This document shows, one piece after another, positions 24,069 through 31,412 of a stretch of DNA of 34,377 bases. Position 1 is the first letter of the stretch, and every line of letters begins with the position of its first letter. The notes beneath the pieces were generated by a model. That model saw nothing but the letters and a program-made list of their open reading frames with translations, made no database searches and was not told the DNA's origin. The stretch is from Bacteroidaceae bacterium (GTDB lineage Bacteria; Bacteroidota; Bacteroidia; Bacteroidales; Bacteroidaceae), in the NCBI GenBank assembly GCA_017961145.1, contig JAGCXU010000130.1, positions 1 to 34,377 of the forward strand, given 5' to 3'. A program made the translations under genes and the position numbers.

Positions 24069-24943
24069 TTCGCTATTGTATCGTGGCAAAGGATGGCTGC
24101 TTCTGCATTTGGCAAGCACCCCAGTTCGTACATTCCTACAAGATGGATGAGCTCGCTGATGCTATCGCAAACACCTTTATAGACGCGCTCGTCCCACTTC
24201 ATATTGCTCATGGCAGGCAAGAGGTTGCAGAAAGCTTCAATAGGGCTGAGTTTGCGGATGGTATTCTCTGGTCGCTGCTGAATACGGACAAGACCTCCTA
24301 TCGGAGCTTGAATGTTTCGATAACAAGCCGTCTTGCCACTCCATGGACTTCCGTAGATGATGGCTTGGCCGTCAATGACTCGAACCACGGGATTGTCATC
24401 GTTCATCAGGTCGCAACCTGGAATATTGTCGTACCAAAGGCGTGTATGCGTGCTTTTGCCTGTCCCGCTTGGAGCAGTCATGAGATAACCTTTCCCATCG
24501 CAACGAATCACGGAAGCATGCATAAGCACCGTACCCATTTGAGCTGCGGCAAACGCGTAAGCCATCATGATGGCATTGTTCAAGCCGTAATTGCGTTGTG
24601 CCCAAGTCTCTCCGAAAAGCGAAACCTGGCAGATACTGAAATCGGCATTGCTTTGCATGCGACTGCAAAGCTCATTTCTGACATCGTGAATGGTGTACTG
24701 GTAGCCTCCATCAGGCATGCGACAAACACCATGGTCGCAACCTCCACAATCGAACACACCTATCTCGTCGCCACTTTCTTGCCAATCGATATGGTCGTCA
24801 ACAGTCAGCGTAAAAAGCAGCTCTTCTGGCTTCTCCTCCAATCGGAACGGGGCAAACGAGGGAATCAGCCTCTCGTCGTTCGCCTCATCAACAAAAACAA
24901 CGGCAAGGGAATGGCCGCCTATCTTATAGTAATTGGTCTTCAT
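24065..24943 (-). CDS. HPr-kinase-like P-loop kinase
   Basis: The 292-residue protein resembles the C-terminal kinase domain of HprK: LMHASVIRCDGKGYLMTAPSGTGKST contains His142 and a Walker A loop (APSGTGKST, 157-165). DLMNDDNPVV (178-187) is a likely Walker B/Mg site, and GSPWSGKTACYRN (198-210) follows. About residues 1-110 form a separate N-terminal region with a small cysteine cluster (DCGGCDHGVC, 65-74). HprK homologues phosphorylate serine in lasso peptides such as paeninodin, so a peptide or protein substrate is plausible. No HPr gene is nearby. Both ends overlap neighbours by 4 nt. Confidence 0.8.
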   Translation of the reverse strand: MKTNYYKIGGHSLAVVFVDEANDERLIPSFAPFRLEEKPEELLFTLTVDDHIDWQESGDEIGVFDCGGCDHGVCRMPDGGYQYTIHDVRNELCSRMQSNADFSICQVSLFGETWAQRNYGLNNAIMMAYAFAAAQMGTVLMHASVIRCDGKGYLMTAPSGTGKSTHTRLWYDNIPGCDLMNDDNPVVRVIDGQAIIYGSPWSGKTACYRNIQAPIGGLVRIQQRPENTIRKLSPIEAFCNLLPAMSNMKWDERVYKGVCDSISELIHLVGMYELGCLPNAEAAILCHDTIAK

Positions 24944-25371
24944 TCTGTGCCCTCCTCGATATACTTCTCTGCCTTGAAGCGGAACTGACTGATATCAACA
25001 AGTATCATTCGCAAGTCTTTGCTCTGGACATATCGTTTGTGCAGGGAAAGGTATTTGCGTTCCATCTTCTTCCTACTTGGGCTGAAGAAGACGCTTGGAA
25101 CGTAAGGACCACCTTTGTAAGCAGCTTCCAGATAACGCTGGAACTGGAAAGAATAGAGCTGACGGTCGGCCAGGAACTTCGTCTTCTTTTCGATTGTGAT
25201 ACTGTCCACCAATTGCATATCAGTGATGAAAACCATCGAATCGATCAAGGAAAAGCCAACGCCAATCATATAGACTGGTTTCTGCACAACCTTCTTCGGC
25301 TTGGCTTCCAGAGACTGCAAAGCGAATACACAAAGTATTGCCAGACATATTAACTTCAAAGAGTTATTCAT
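24940..25371 (-). CDS. Secreted protein of unknown function
   Basis: 143 residues with a signal peptide (LICLAILCVFALQSLEA, cut near 23). The mature part (YMIGVGFSLIDSMVFITDMQLVDSITIEKKTKFLADRQLYSFQFQRYL) resembles an uncharacterised Bacteroidota family I recall from memory but cannot name. It is rich in Lys, Arg and Tyr and ends in EEGTE. It is first in the operon and its stop overlaps the kinase start (ATGA at 24940-24943). As the only secreted small product here, it is one candidate substrate of the peptidase or kinase, but it does not look like a RiPP precursor. Confidence 0.7.
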   Translation of the reverse strand: MNNSLKLICLAILCVFALQSLEAKPKKVVQKPVYMIGVGFSLIDSMVFITDMQLVDSITIEKKTKFLADRQLYSFQFQRYLEAAYKGGPYVPSVFFSPSRKKMERKYLSLHKRYVQSKDLRMILVDISQFRFKAEKYIEEGTE

Positions 25372-25393
25372 TTATTTATTGTTTTTGCGGGCA

Positions 25394-25424
25394 CAAAGAT
25401 ACGAAAAATCCCCGAACCCGCAAA
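25394..25424 (-). promoter_or_regulatory. Promoter of the kinase/peptidase/PqqD/plug operon
   Basis: On the minus strand, TTTG (25421-25424), 19-nt spacer and TATCTTTG (25394-25401); leader about 17 nt. The -33 box lies in the loop of the htrA terminator. Confidence 0.8.
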
Positions 25425-25435
25425 AGGATTCGGGG
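25404..25435 (-). terminator. htrA terminator
   Basis: CCCCGAA (25410-25416) pairs with TTCGGGG (25429-25435); on the minus strand the stem is followed by ATTTTT. It ends 45 nt after the htrA stop and is superimposed on the next promoter. Confidence 0.8.
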
Positions 25436-25480
25436 AAATAACTTGTTAACTTGTTCAACTTGTCAGTTTGCCGACGCGTT

Positions 25481-26974
25481 TTATTCGTCCAGCTCAATCA
25501 CATAGCTGACCTTTCTGCCGCTTGGAGTGATGGCTTTAATCCAAAGAGTACGGTCAGTACTTTGGTTAGCACTCTTCACAGCTTCCTCCCAATCTTCTAC
25601 TGTCTGCATCTTCTTATCGTTGACTTGCAGAATGATTGTGCCTTTAGCTGCTCCAGCAGTCTTCATCTTGCCATTGCGGATAGCAGTAACGGTCAGGCCA
25701 TAGTTGATGCCAAGCGACTTCTGTTCTTCTTCGCTGATAGGTTTGAGAGCGACTCCCATCTGGTCGAGGTCAACCTCTTCCATCACTTTCGTGGTGCCTT
25801 GAGTGTTTCGCAAAGTCACGTTTACCTTGTACTCCTTCTTGCCACGCTTATAGGTGATGTTCACCTTATCGCCAGGACGATGCTGGGCAATGGCTTCCTG
25901 AAGTTCAGACATCTTGGTGACTTTCTTTCCGTCAAATTCGGTCACGACATCGCCTTTCTCCAATCCAGCTTCTTCGGCAGCACTTGCATCGCTCACCTTA
26001 TCTACATAAACGCCTTCCACCACATCGAGGTCAGGGTCGTTTCCCTTAGCCTTCTCGTTGTCTATCCAAGTCGAGACGTCGATTCCCTGCACACCGAGGA
26101 TAGCACGCTGAACGGTTCCATAGACTTTGAGGTCGGCCACAACCTTATTCATAATGGAGGTTGGAATAGCGAAGCCATAACCGCTGTAACTGCCTGTCTG
26201 ACTGTAGAGCATTGCATTGATGCCCACCAGTTCGCCTTTCTCGTTGACAAGAGCGCCACCAGAATTGCCGCTATTGATGGCAGCATCGGTCTGGATGAAG
26301 CTCTCGATACCATTTGCGCCAAGAGAACGAGCCTTAGCGCTCACAATGCCAGCAGTCACAGTACTGGTCAGGTTGAAGGGATTGCCGACTGCAAGCACCC
26401 ATTGCCCGAGCTTGAGGTCGTCGCTATTGCCTATCTTGATGGCAGGCAGGTCCTTAGCATCTATCTTGATGAGCGCAAGGTCTGTATTGGCGTCGCAACC
26501 AATGATGCGACCCTTGAACTCGCGATTGTCATTGAGTTTCACCTCGATCTCGTCAGCCTCGCCAACTACATGATTGTTCGTCACGATGTATCCGTCGTTG
26601 GAAATGATTACGCCGCTACCTGCAGCATGGCGGTCAGGCTGCTTGTATTCGCGTTCCTGAGGCTGTCCGCCTCTGCCACCAAATCCGAAGAAGTCGCCAA
26701 AGAAATCGCTGAACGGATCTTGAATCTGCACTCTTTGAGTCTTGCCCGTCTGCGTTACCTTTATATATACGACACTTCCCACAGCACTCTCGGCTGCCCC
26801 AGTCAAATCGACATAACCGCCAACTGGAGCTGAAACGGCAGGCATCGCTGCTGCAGGCTCAGGAGAGAGAGGTTGACCACTTGATGCCGTTCCTCTAACA
26901 ACGGCACCAGTAACTGCACTGCTGCCCAAGATGAGCAGGGCTGCACCAAACCAATTTTTCGTTGTCTGTTTCAT
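25481..26974 (-). CDS. htrA: HtrA/DegP-family periplasmic serine protease
   Basis: Periplasmic protease and chaperone that degrades misfolded envelope proteins. The 497-residue protein has an N-terminal hydrophobic signal or anchor (about 8-26), a Ser/Thr-rich linker, a Phe/Gly-rich LA-loop (DPFSDFFGDFFGFGG, 87-100), and a trypsin-like domain with His135 (TNNHVV), Asp165 (NTDLAL) and Ser238 (GNSGG). Two PDZ domains follow: the first with LGVQGID and AAEEAGLEKGDVV, the second with GLTVTAIRNG and AGAAKGTIILQVND. It is transcribed alone from a promoter near 27022 and ends at the hairpin at 25404. Confidence 0.95.
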   Translation of the reverse strand: MKQTTKNWFGAALLILGSSAVTGAVVRGTASSGQPLSPEPAAAMPAVSAPVGGYVDLTGAAESAVGSVVYIKVTQTGKTQRVQIQDPFSDFFGDFFGFGGRGGQPQEREYKQPDRHAAGSGVIISNDGYIVTNNHVVGEADEIEVKLNDNREFKGRIIGCDANTDLALIKIDAKDLPAIKIGNSDDLKLGQWVLAVGNPFNLTSTVTAGIVSAKARSLGANGIESFIQTDAAINSGNSGGALVNEKGELVGINAMLYSQTGSYSGYGFAIPTSIMNKVVADLKVYGTVQRAILGVQGIDVSTWIDNEKAKGNDPDLDVVEGVYVDKVSDASAAEEAGLEKGDVVTEFDGKKVTKMSELQEAIAQHRPGDKVNITYKRGKKEYKVNVTLRNTQGTTKVMEEVDLDQMGVALKPISEEEQKSLGINYGLTVTAIRNGKMKTAGAAKGTIILQVNDKKMQTVEDWEEAVKSANQSTDRTLWIKAITPSGRKVSYVIELDE

Positions 26975-27021
26975 AATGCTATTTAGTTTTTAACGATTAA
27001 TATTCGTGTTGATTCACGACG

Positions 27022-27029
27022 CAAAGGTA
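27022..27029 (-). promoter_or_regulatory. htrA -7 box
   Basis: TACCTTTG on the minus strand, leader about 42 nt. No matching TTTG lies at the right distance, so this may depend on another sigma factor or activator, which would suit a stress gene. Confidence 0.6.
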
Positions 27030-27232
27030 AATACATTTTCCATTATACCCGCCATTTTTTCCCAATCTTTAACACACTCCATCTGTCGCTTAACGGTTCT
27101 TAAACAGAGTGGAAAGGTTTTTTACATTTATTTATCTGTATCTGAAAACCTAGGATACAAAAACAATGCCAAACCCGAAACTTGACATATTGGCTGACAT
27201 AAAAGGAGTCGTCGGAAAAGATAACCTGTGAA

Positions 27233-27313
27233 GTTTGCAATCGTAAAGTGCCACGTTTGCAATCGTAACGTTTTATGATGGCAATCGTATAGTGTTATGT
27301 TTTGATTTTAACC
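27233..27313 (+). repeat. 22-nt tandem repeat, locus D (about 3.5 units)
   Basis: Units at 27233-27254, 27255-27276 and 27277-27298, with a partial unit from 27299. All contain GCAATCGTA; the third reads GGCAATCGTATAGTGTTAT. It lies between the htrA and rnpB promoters. The remaining stretch 27030-27232 shows nothing else I can name. Confidence 0.85.
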
Positions 27314-27400
27314 AGCCTATGTTTTTCGATGACGACTTCCTCAAACAACATGTTCGTTCGGAAAAATAATCAAACATAAAAGAAAAACTTAGGTTTTCCT

Positions 27401-27431
27401 TTTGTTTTTCGCTCACTTATTCGTACCTTTG
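27401..27431 (+). promoter_or_regulatory. rnpB promoter
   Basis: TTTG (27401-27404), 19-nt spacer and TACCTTTG (27424-27431). Over 37 nt it matches the mnmE promoter at 31 positions, including the spacer string CGCTCA-TTATTCGTA. Confidence 0.85.
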
Positions 27432-27436
27432 CCCCC

Positions 27437-27829
27437 AGAAAAAGGCAGTGAACCGGCTTGTCGCTGCTTGGTTTGTCCCTTCGAAGGGCATTGCCGAGGA
27501 GAGGAAAGTCCGGGCAACACAGGGCATCTCGCTTCCTAACAGAAAGAGGTCCGAAAGGGTCAGTAAGTGCAGAAGAAAACAACCGCCTCCTTCGTGAGGT
27601 AAGGGTGAGAAGGTGAGGTAAGAGCTCACCAGGTCGGCAGCGATGTCGATGCTGTGCACTCCGAGAGTTGAAAGTTCATGTAAACCGGCGAATACAAAGA
27701 GAGAGCGGCCCGCTCGAGCTGGAGGGTAGAACGATAGAGGGCAGTGGTGACACTGTTCGTAGATAAATGGCAAGCAACCCCTTTTCTGGGGTTACAGAAC
27801 CCGGCTTACAGGTTCTCTGACTTTTTTTT
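27437..27829 (+). ncRNA. rnpB: RNase P RNA (type A)
   Basis: Catalytic RNA that removes 5' leaders from pre-tRNAs, with the RnpA protein. Conserved elements: GAGGAAAGTCCGGGC (P4 5' side and CR-I, about 27501-27515), a CR-II/III-like GTAAGAGCTCACCAG (about 27619), and ACAGAACCCGGCTTACAGG (P4 3' side, from 27795). Helix P1 forms between 27443-27454 and 27811-27822 with two mismatches. A run of eight T residues follows at 27822-27829. The 5' end is placed about six bases after the -7 box. Length near 390 nt is normal for this phylum. Confidence 0.95.
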
Positions 27830-27837
27830 ATGAAAAG

Positions 27838-29112
27838 ATGGTAAGTTTAGAGCATATATGGAGCGTCAATGAAAAGCGACTCAGCCGTATGGAACGACTG
27901 GGACTGAGGATATTGAAGCGGTTCGTCATCACTTGGGAATGCATCAAGAAGAACCACATCATGAGCTATGCCTCTGCCCTCACCTATAGCAGCATGCTGG
28001 CAGCCGTCCCAGTTCTGGCCATCATCTTCGCCATTGCACGAGGCTTCGGCTTCGACACCATCATCGAAACAAAGCTGAGAAACTCGCTCGAAGGAAACCC
28101 TGACATTGCCGACACAATCCTCTATTTCGTGGAGTCCTACCTCCAGCACACCAAAGGTGGCGTCTTCATCGGCATCGGTCTGATATTCTTGCTCTACACC
28201 TTGCTCTCGCTCACAGCAAACATCGAGGAAGCATTCAACACGATTTGGTACGTCAAACGCTCACGAACAATCTATCGGCAAATCATCGACTACTTCGGAG
28301 TCTTCCTGCTCCTGCCATTCGTCGTAGTCATTATGAGCGGTCTGGGCGTATTCCTGCAGACATTCCGCACCCTATTGCCTGACACACAACTGCTCAGCAA
28401 GACAACAACCTTCTTCCTCCATGTCTCGCCCATCATCTTCGCAATACTGGTCTTCATGTTGCTCTTCAAAACAATGCCAAACACTCGAGTCAAGTGGAAA
28501 CACACACTTTGGCCGAGCATCTTGGCAGGAACCATCTTCATGGTTGTCGAATGGGTTTACGTACACTACCAGATCAAGTTGAGCGCATACAACGCCATCT
28601 ACGGCTCCTTCGCAGCCATTCCATTGTTCATGCTCTGGTTGCAAATATCATGGTACATCTGTCTGTTTGGAGCACAACTGTGCTATGCCAACCAAAGCAT
28701 CCACACATATGCTTTCGAACGCATCAGCGATGAACTTAGCAGACGCTATCGCGATACACTCATCCTCTTGCTGATGAGCCGCATTTGCAAGCATTTCTCA
28801 AACGGCCTGAAACCCTTCACAGCCCATCGCCTTGCCGTTGACACACACCTTCCAGACAGCCTTGTAGGCATTCTTCTCGGCGAACTGACAGAAATGCAAC
28901 TGCTTGTCGAAGCACACAACGAACCAGGAGACGAGCCACACTACCTGCCAGCAATCGACATTCACCGTATCACAGTAGGAATGGTCACTCGTCGCATCGA
29001 CTCTCACGGCATAGAAAATCCGTCACTCGTCTGGCAGACAGGAACACCAGAATGGGATGCTCTACGCAGTCTTCGCAACGAAAACGAAGATGCGCTCCTC
29101 ATCGAATTATAG
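27838..29112 (+). CDS. YihY/BrkB-family inner membrane protein with C-terminal winged-helix-like domain
   Basis: 424 residues with about six membrane helices (roughly 50-70, 105-125, 158-180, 200-220, 232-255, 262-285). Family motifs are ASALTYSSMLAAVPVLAIIFA, LTANIEEAFNTIW and IYGSFAAIPLFMLWLQISWYICLFGAQL. YihY proteins were once misnamed RNase BN; their function is unknown. About residues 300-424 form a soluble domain (AHRLAVDTHLPDSLVGILLGELTEMQLL, then YLPAIDIHRITV) resembling a winged helix, as seen in Bacteroidota members. The start lies 8 nt after the rnpB T tract and no separate promoter is visible, so expression may need read-through. Its 3' end overlaps ispE by 6 bp. Confidence 0.9.
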   Translation: MVSLEHIWSVNEKRLSRMERLGLRILKRFVITWECIKKNHIMSYASALTYSSMLAAVPVLAIIFAIARGFGFDTIIETKLRNSLEGNPDIADTILYFVESYLQHTKGGVFIGIGLIFLLYTLLSLTANIEEAFNTIWYVKRSRTIYRQIIDYFGVFLLLPFVVVIMSGLGVFLQTFRTLLPDTQLLSKTTTFFLHVSPIIFAILVFMLLFKTMPNTRVKWKHTLWPSILAGTIFMVVEWVYVHYQIKLSAYNAIYGSFAAIPLFMLWLQISWYICLFGAQLCYANQSIHTYAFERISDELSRRYRDTLILLLMSRICKHFSNGLKPFTAHRLAVDTHLPDSLVGILLGELTEMQLLVEAHNEPGDEPHYLPAIDIHRITVGMVTRRIDSHGIENPSLVWQTGTPEWDALRSLRNENEDALLIEL

Positions 29113-29931
29113 CTGGCAAACAAAAGTAAAGTGGTCCGCAAAGACTTGTTCGCAATGTGGACGCGAACGGAAAAGACCGAAAATAGTGCTGCCGCTACCA
29201 CTCATAGAAGCATAAGCAGCTCCCTGAAGATATAGTTCTTGTTTGATTTCCGCTAACAAAGGATGATTGGAGAAGATGCTCTCTTCAAAATCATTTACCA
29301 TTCTACCCACCCATTGCCCTACAGGTAACTTTATTGTTTCAAGCAAAGAATAAGCGGGTTTGTGGGGATGAACTCCCGCATAGGCTTCGCGAGTGGAAAC
29401 ATACACTTCCGGCTTAACAAGCATCAAGTACCATCCATTCAAATTAAACGAGATAGGTGTAAACACATCACCAATTCCTTCAGCATACAAAGGTCTTGGA
29501 TTAATGAAGAATGGGCAATCGGCTCCAAGCTTGCCGACAAGCAGTTTCATTTGCTCCTCAGAAAGCGGAAGGTTGTAGAGCTTGGCAAGCGTCTTGACCA
29601 TACAGGCAGCATCACTACTGCCTCCACCCAATCCAGCTCCACTAGGAATGACTTTCCTCAAATCAATGCTTAATGCAGGCACAGAGAATCCCTCTTGACG
29701 AAGCAAGCGGACTGCTCGCAAGACAAGATTGTCCTGCACATCACCCTCTAATGGATTTCCACCCAACATCAACACATCTTCGCCTTCACTTTCCCTTATC
29801 GTCAGCTCGTCATAAAACGGAACAGGATAGAAGATTGTCTGCAAGTTATGATAGCCATCGGAACGACGCTCAATGACATTCAGACCTAAGTTGATTTTGC
29901 AACCAGTCTTTATGAAGTGATGTTGGTTCAT
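29107..29931 (-). CDS. ispE: 4-diphosphocytidyl-2-C-methyl-D-erythritol kinase
   Basis: GHMP kinase that phosphorylates CDP-methylerythritol in the MEP isoprenoid pathway, in the cytoplasm. The 274-residue length fits. Substrate motif KINLGLNVIERRSDGYHNL (12-30) and the GHMP ATP loop PSGAGLGGGSSDA (96-108) are intact, and GSGSTIFGLF near the C-terminus is the third GHMP motif. Its TAA stop lies within the penultimate leucine codon of the convergent YihY gene. Promoter at 29964. Confidence 0.96.
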   Translation of the reverse strand: MNQHHFIKTGCKINLGLNVIERRSDGYHNLQTIFYPVPFYDELTIRESEGEDVLMLGGNPLEGDVQDNLVLRAVRLLRQEGFSVPALSIDLRKVIPSGAGLGGGSSDAACMVKTLAKLYNLPLSEEQMKLLVGKLGADCPFFINPRPLYAEGIGDVFTPISFNLNGWYLMLVKPEVYVSTREAYAGVHPHKPAYSLLETIKLPVGQWVGRMVNDFEESIFSNHPLLAEIKQELYLQGAAYASMSGSGSTIFGLFRSRPHCEQVFADHFTFVCQL

Positions 29932-29963
29932 GTTAAATATGTAATTCTGTACTTTTTCTTGTG

Positions 29964-29993
29964 CAAAGTTAACATTTATCAGGTAAAAACAAA
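29964..29993 (-). promoter_or_regulatory. ispE promoter
   Basis: On the minus strand, TTTG (29990-29993), 18-nt spacer and TAACTTTG (29964-29971); leader about 26 nt. Confidence 0.7.
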
Positions 29994-30066
29994 CATCAAA
30001 AGAGGATTTTTATGCAAAAAAGCAAAATCCCATTAAATATAATTAGGTATATTGGAGGGAAAAATA

Positions 30067-30074
30067 TATCTTTG
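30067..30074 (+). promoter_or_regulatory. rseC-rnf operon -7 box
   Basis: TATCTTTG 17 nt before the rseC ATG, leader about 12 nt. No clear -33 TTTG at 19-21 nt. Confidence 0.6.
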
Positions 30075-30091
30075 CATGATTTTGGAGATAA

Positions 30092-30508
30092 ATGGACAAG
30101 AAAGATACCATAAAGCACAAGGGCATCGTTGAAAGCATTGGGACAAAGAGTTGTTGGGTGCGAATTCTGCAGGCATCAGCTTGCAGTAGTTGCGAAGCTC
30201 GAAAACTTTGCCGAAGCAGCGAGAGCAAAGAGAAGCTAGTAGAAGTCAAGGGACACTACCCTACTCTGCAAGTCGGCAACCAAGTGACGCTTGTAGGTTC
30301 GGTCCGACAAGGGCTTCGGGCAAGTGTTCTGGCTTACGTCATTCCGCTCATCTTGATGCTCGTCGCTCTTTTCGCTGGCACTCGCCTTGGTGGAGACGGC
30401 ATTGGAGCCTTGGCTGCTTTATTGTTCCTTGCCCTCTATTACGGCGTACTCTTCTTGCTTCGAGACAAGTTGGACAAGCAATTCTCCTTTAAAATAGAAA
30501 CTAACTAA
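30092..30508 (+). CDS. rseC: RseC/MucC-family protein, first gene of the rnf operon
   Basis: 138 residues with the RseC pattern: a soluble N-terminal part with clustered cysteines (ACSSCEARKLC, about 30-40), then two adjacent membrane helices (about 77-97 and 103-122) and a short basic tail. RseC/RsxC-associated proteins are thought to help reduce SoxR or support the Rnf complex; in Bacteroidota the gene commonly precedes rnfB, as here with a 19-nt gap. The cysteines suggest an iron-sulfur or redox role, which is inference. Confidence 0.88.
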   Translation: MDKKDTIKHKGIVESIGTKSCWVRILQASACSSCEARKLCRSSESKEKLVEVKGHYPTLQVGNQVTLVGSVRQGLRASVLAYVIPLILMLVALFAGTRLGGDGIGALAALLFLALYYGVLFLLRDKLDKQFSFKIETN

Positions 30509-30527
30509 ACAAAACATTATAAACATT

Positions 30528-31406
30528 ATGAATGTAATTCTGATTGCAGTATTAGTGCTGGGACTCATCGGACTTGCCTCTGCGGTGATTCTGTTTGTTG
30601 TCTCTCACAAGTTTGCTGTGCATGAAGATCCGCGCATTGCTCAGGTGGGAGAAGTCCTGCCTCAAGCCAATTGTGGCGGTTGCGGCTATCCAGGTTGCTC
30701 AGGCTTTGCTGCTGCTTGCGTAAAAGCTGCTGACGAGGGAAGCCTGGAGGGCAAGCTCTGTCCTGTAGGAGGCCAACCTGTCATGGAACAGGTGGCAAGT
30801 ATTCTCGGCATGTCTGTCGAGTTGGGTGCTCCAAAAGTGGCTGTCGTTCGTTGTAACGGCACTTGCGAGAATCGTCCTCGCTTGGCCCAGTTCGATGGTG
30901 CCAAGAGTTGTCGCGTCCAACAGATGACTGGTATGGGCGAAACAGGTTGTGGCTATGGTTGTCTCGGTTGTGGCGATTGCGTCTCAAAGTGTCAATTCGA
31001 CGCCCTTCAGATGAATCCAGAGACAGGTCTGCCCGAAGTTAATGAGGAGAAGTGTACGGCTTGCGGTGCTTGCTCGAAAGCTTGTCCAAGAGGCATCATC
31101 GAAATTCGTCTCAAAGGTCCGAAAGGTCGCAGAGTCGTTGTCCTTTGCAACAACAAGGACAAAGGAGCCATTGCCAACAAGGCTTGCAAGGCTTCCTGTA
31201 TTGGTTGTGGCAAATGCGTCAAGACTTGCGAGAAGTTCGAAGCCATTACGCTCGAGAACAACCTCGCCTACATCGATGCCGAGAAGTGCAAGATGTGCCG
31301 AAAGTGCGAGGAAGCCTGTCCGAAGGGAGCCATCCACGGATTTAACTTCCCACCGAAGAAAGAGAAGCCTGCAACGGCAGAACAACAAGTTGAACAAAAT
31401 GTGTAA
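30528..31406 (+). CDS. rnfB: Rnf complex subunit B, ferredoxin-type iron-sulfur protein
   Basis: Electron-entry subunit of the ion-translocating ferredoxin:NAD oxidoreductase. An N-terminal membrane helix (about 3-25) anchors 292 residues. The 4Fe-4S motif NCGGCGYPGCSGF (48-60) follows, then several clusters of the C--C--C---CP type, including CTACGACSKACP, CIGCGKCVKTC and CKMCRKCEEACP. The multiple ferredoxin domains fit the long RnfB type of anaerobes. Six nt separate it from rnfC. Confidence 0.96.
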   Translation: MNVILIAVLVLGLIGLASAVILFVVSHKFAVHEDPRIAQVGEVLPQANCGGCGYPGCSGFAAACVKAADEGSLEGKLCPVGGQPVMEQVASILGMSVELGAPKVAVVRCNGTCENRPRLAQFDGAKSCRVQQMTGMGETGCGYGCLGCGDCVSKCQFDALQMNPETGLPEVNEEKCTACGACSKACPRGIIEIRLKGPKGRRVVVLCNNKDKGAIANKACKASCIGCGKCVKTCEKFEAITLENNLAYIDAEKCKMCRKCEEACPKGAIHGFNFPPKKEKPATAEQQVEQNV

Positions 31407-31412
31407 GCAGAT

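Noticed and set aside
24069..24119. Upstream start for the S24/S26 peptidase
   Set aside because: It lies inside the kinase gene; the ATG at 24068 gives the same 4-nt overlap as the other junctions of the cluster.
25451..26833. 460-codon plus-strand frame opposite htrA
   Set aside because: HtrA is intact with its catalytic triad; the opposite frame has no recognisable domain.
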